Source of the DNA: an uncultured Microbacteriaceae bacterium
GTDB taxonomy: Bacteria; Actinomycetota; Actinomycetes; Actinomycetales; Microbacteriaceae
Direction of reading: 5' to 3'
NCBI GenBank assembly: GCA_903859205.1
Contig: CAIOLM010000023.1
Location: 20,198 to 84,197 of the forward strand
DNA: 64,000 nucleotides
In this document: positions 63,290 through 64,000 of the stretch, one piece after another
Layout of the letters: each line of letters opens with the position of its first letter
How positions within the stretch are numbered: position 1 is the first letter of the stretch
The notes under the pieces: model-generated
The model's input: the letters and a program-made list of their open reading frames with translations, nothing else
Database searches by the model: none
What the model was told of the DNA's origin: nothing
Made by a program: the position numbers and the translations under genes

Positions 63290-64000
63290 ATGGCGGTGAG
63301 CAGGTCGTCTACGGTTTGCCAGCTTGTCTGGTTGTTTCGCGCCGCTCGAGCGACCGACCTGATGTGCACCGACGTCTGCGAGCAGGCGGTGGAGATCGAC
63401 GAGGCCCGATTCACCCCCCGACTCGCTGCCCGGCGAAGTGAACTGGAAAAAGAAGTTCAAGGTCGCAACTCCCGGTACTACGACCAACAAGAGGAACTGA
63501 TCTACCGAAACCAGCAGGACCGCAAGGCCGAGCACGAGGGCGCGATCCGGGAGTACCGGGCCAAGGAGAAAGAGGCGCGCAAGCTTGCCCGCCAGACCGA
63601 TGATCCGATGGAACAGCTTCGTTTGAAGAAGGAAGCCCGCAAGTGGGAGCAGCGCGCTGAGGACGCGGACGAGAACTTCCGGGAGACCCGCCAGAAGCTC
63701 CGCGCCGAAGGGTATGACGCGTCGCTCATCAGCGACGGTGCGCAGGGTCTCAAGGAGATGATCGCGCAGAAGCCCGACCTGGTGCTCCTCGATATCGTCC
63801 TGCCGACCATGAACGGCTACGAAGTGCTGGAAGCGCGCAAAGAAAATCCCGCGATCGCGACGATCCCGGTGATCATCATCTCCAGCAACCGCGATGAGGC
63901 CGTCGCCATCCAGGCGGTCCGCCTCGGGGCCCAGGACTTCATCTGCAAAGGGCACGAGTACGAGGGCACCCTGTTCCGCGTCCTGATCCACGCGGTCGAG
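63290..64000 (+). CDS. Open frame of mosaic origin: charged helicase-tail-like segment joined to an incomplete receiver domain, runs off window
   Basis: An open frame runs from ATG 63290 (or ATG 63362) to the window end. Residues 1-33 match nothing. From 63389 to about 63705 it encodes a charged helix (ARFTPRLAARRSELEKEV, ARKWEQRAEDADENFRETR) that recalls the C-terminal tail of SNF2/HepA-type helicases. It then continues in frame as a response-regulator receiver (GYDASLISDGAQGLKEM, DLVLLDIVLPTMNGYEV, PVIIISS, FICKG). The receiver lacks its first strand and the acidic pair, so it cannot be phosphorylated normally. Codon use (CGG, GCG, ATC, CTG) differs from the rest of the window. It may be a mobile-element junction or an assembly chimera. 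Confidence 0.45.
   Translation, partial: MAVSRSSTVCQLVWLFRAARATDLMCTDVCEQAVEIDEARFTPRLAARRSELEKEVQGRNSRYYDQQEELIYRNQQDRKAEHEGAIREYRAKEKEARKLARQTDDPMEQLRLKKEARKWEQRAEDADENFRETRQKLRAEGYDASLISDGAQGLKEMIAQKPDLVLLDIVLPTMNGYEVLEARKENPAIATIPVIIISSNRDEAVAIQAVRLGAQDFICKGHEYEGTLFRVLIHAVE

Noticed and set aside
63079..63414. Minus-strand frame with the peptide PPERLELPTVSLGRN across tRNA-Arg
   Set aside because: It is the well-known false protein produced by translating the complement of a tRNA gene.
63278..63991. 237-codon minus-strand frame in the tail region
   Set aside because: The plus strand holds clear receiver motifs; the minus frame is its complement with Leu/Val runs and no known domain.

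Overview
The window looks like chromosomal DNA from an actinobacterium of the family Microbacteriaceae, most likely a planktonic freshwater or marine member. The evidence is a green-type actinorhodopsin-like proton pump gene, GlnR, SenX3-RegX3, CarD, a fused IspDF, a bacterial XPB helicase with its partner, a WXG100 protein, and NlpC/P60 and LytR_C envelope proteins. The gene set is mostly that of a compact, moderately GC-rich genome with tight operons and many ATGA overlaps. This is family recognition by eye; no search was run.

Layout. 1-6753 is the end of an exopolysaccharide locus: priming sugar transferase, WecG-type transferase, GT2, flippase, polymerase-like protein, and a GT2 fused to a polysaccharide pyruvyl transferase-like domain. 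It reads as more AT-rich than the rest. 7170-11066 (minus) holds a TetR-controlled FAD aromatic-hydroxylase gene, a DCC protein and a nitrilase. 11283-13182 holds tRNA-Lys, a GH3 enzyme and a conserved unknown. 13336-26951 is a phosphate and nitrogen control block: pstSCAB, a MutT1-like enzyme, ppk, glnR, phoU and senX3-regX3, with ygfZ, a methyltransferase and gpmA between them. 26973-32840 is housekeeping: a lipoprotein, carD, ispDF, cysS, rlmB and a membrane DsbA-like protein.

33052-47137 is the main accessory region. It has three transcription units: aldehyde dehydrogenase, IclR, acyl-CoA dehydrogenase, MmgE/PrpD, HMG-CoA-lyase-like, CaiB CoA-transferase and enoyl-CoA hydratase (plus); iron alcohol dehydrogenase, alpha/beta hydrolase and an SCP2-like protein (minus); and EtfB, EtfA and a b-type membrane cytochrome (plus). 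Together they can be read as an ester/alcohol to acid to acyl-CoA catabolic route with its own electron outlet. The substrate is unknown.

47213-63158 returns to core genes: tRNA-Thr, a cold-shock gene, groEL behind two CIRCE-type operators, a WXG100 gene, a two-component system, the XPB pair, a second cold-shock gene, DUF3027, rhodopsin, serC, a DtxR regulator with an iron-box-like site, an NlpC/P60 protein, a candidate structured RNA, an HNH nuclease and a cyclase-family enzyme. After tRNA-Arg (63183-63257) the last ~700 bases change character. They encode an in-frame mosaic of a charged helicase-tail-like segment and an incomplete response-regulator receiver, which may be a mobile-element junction or an assembly chimera.
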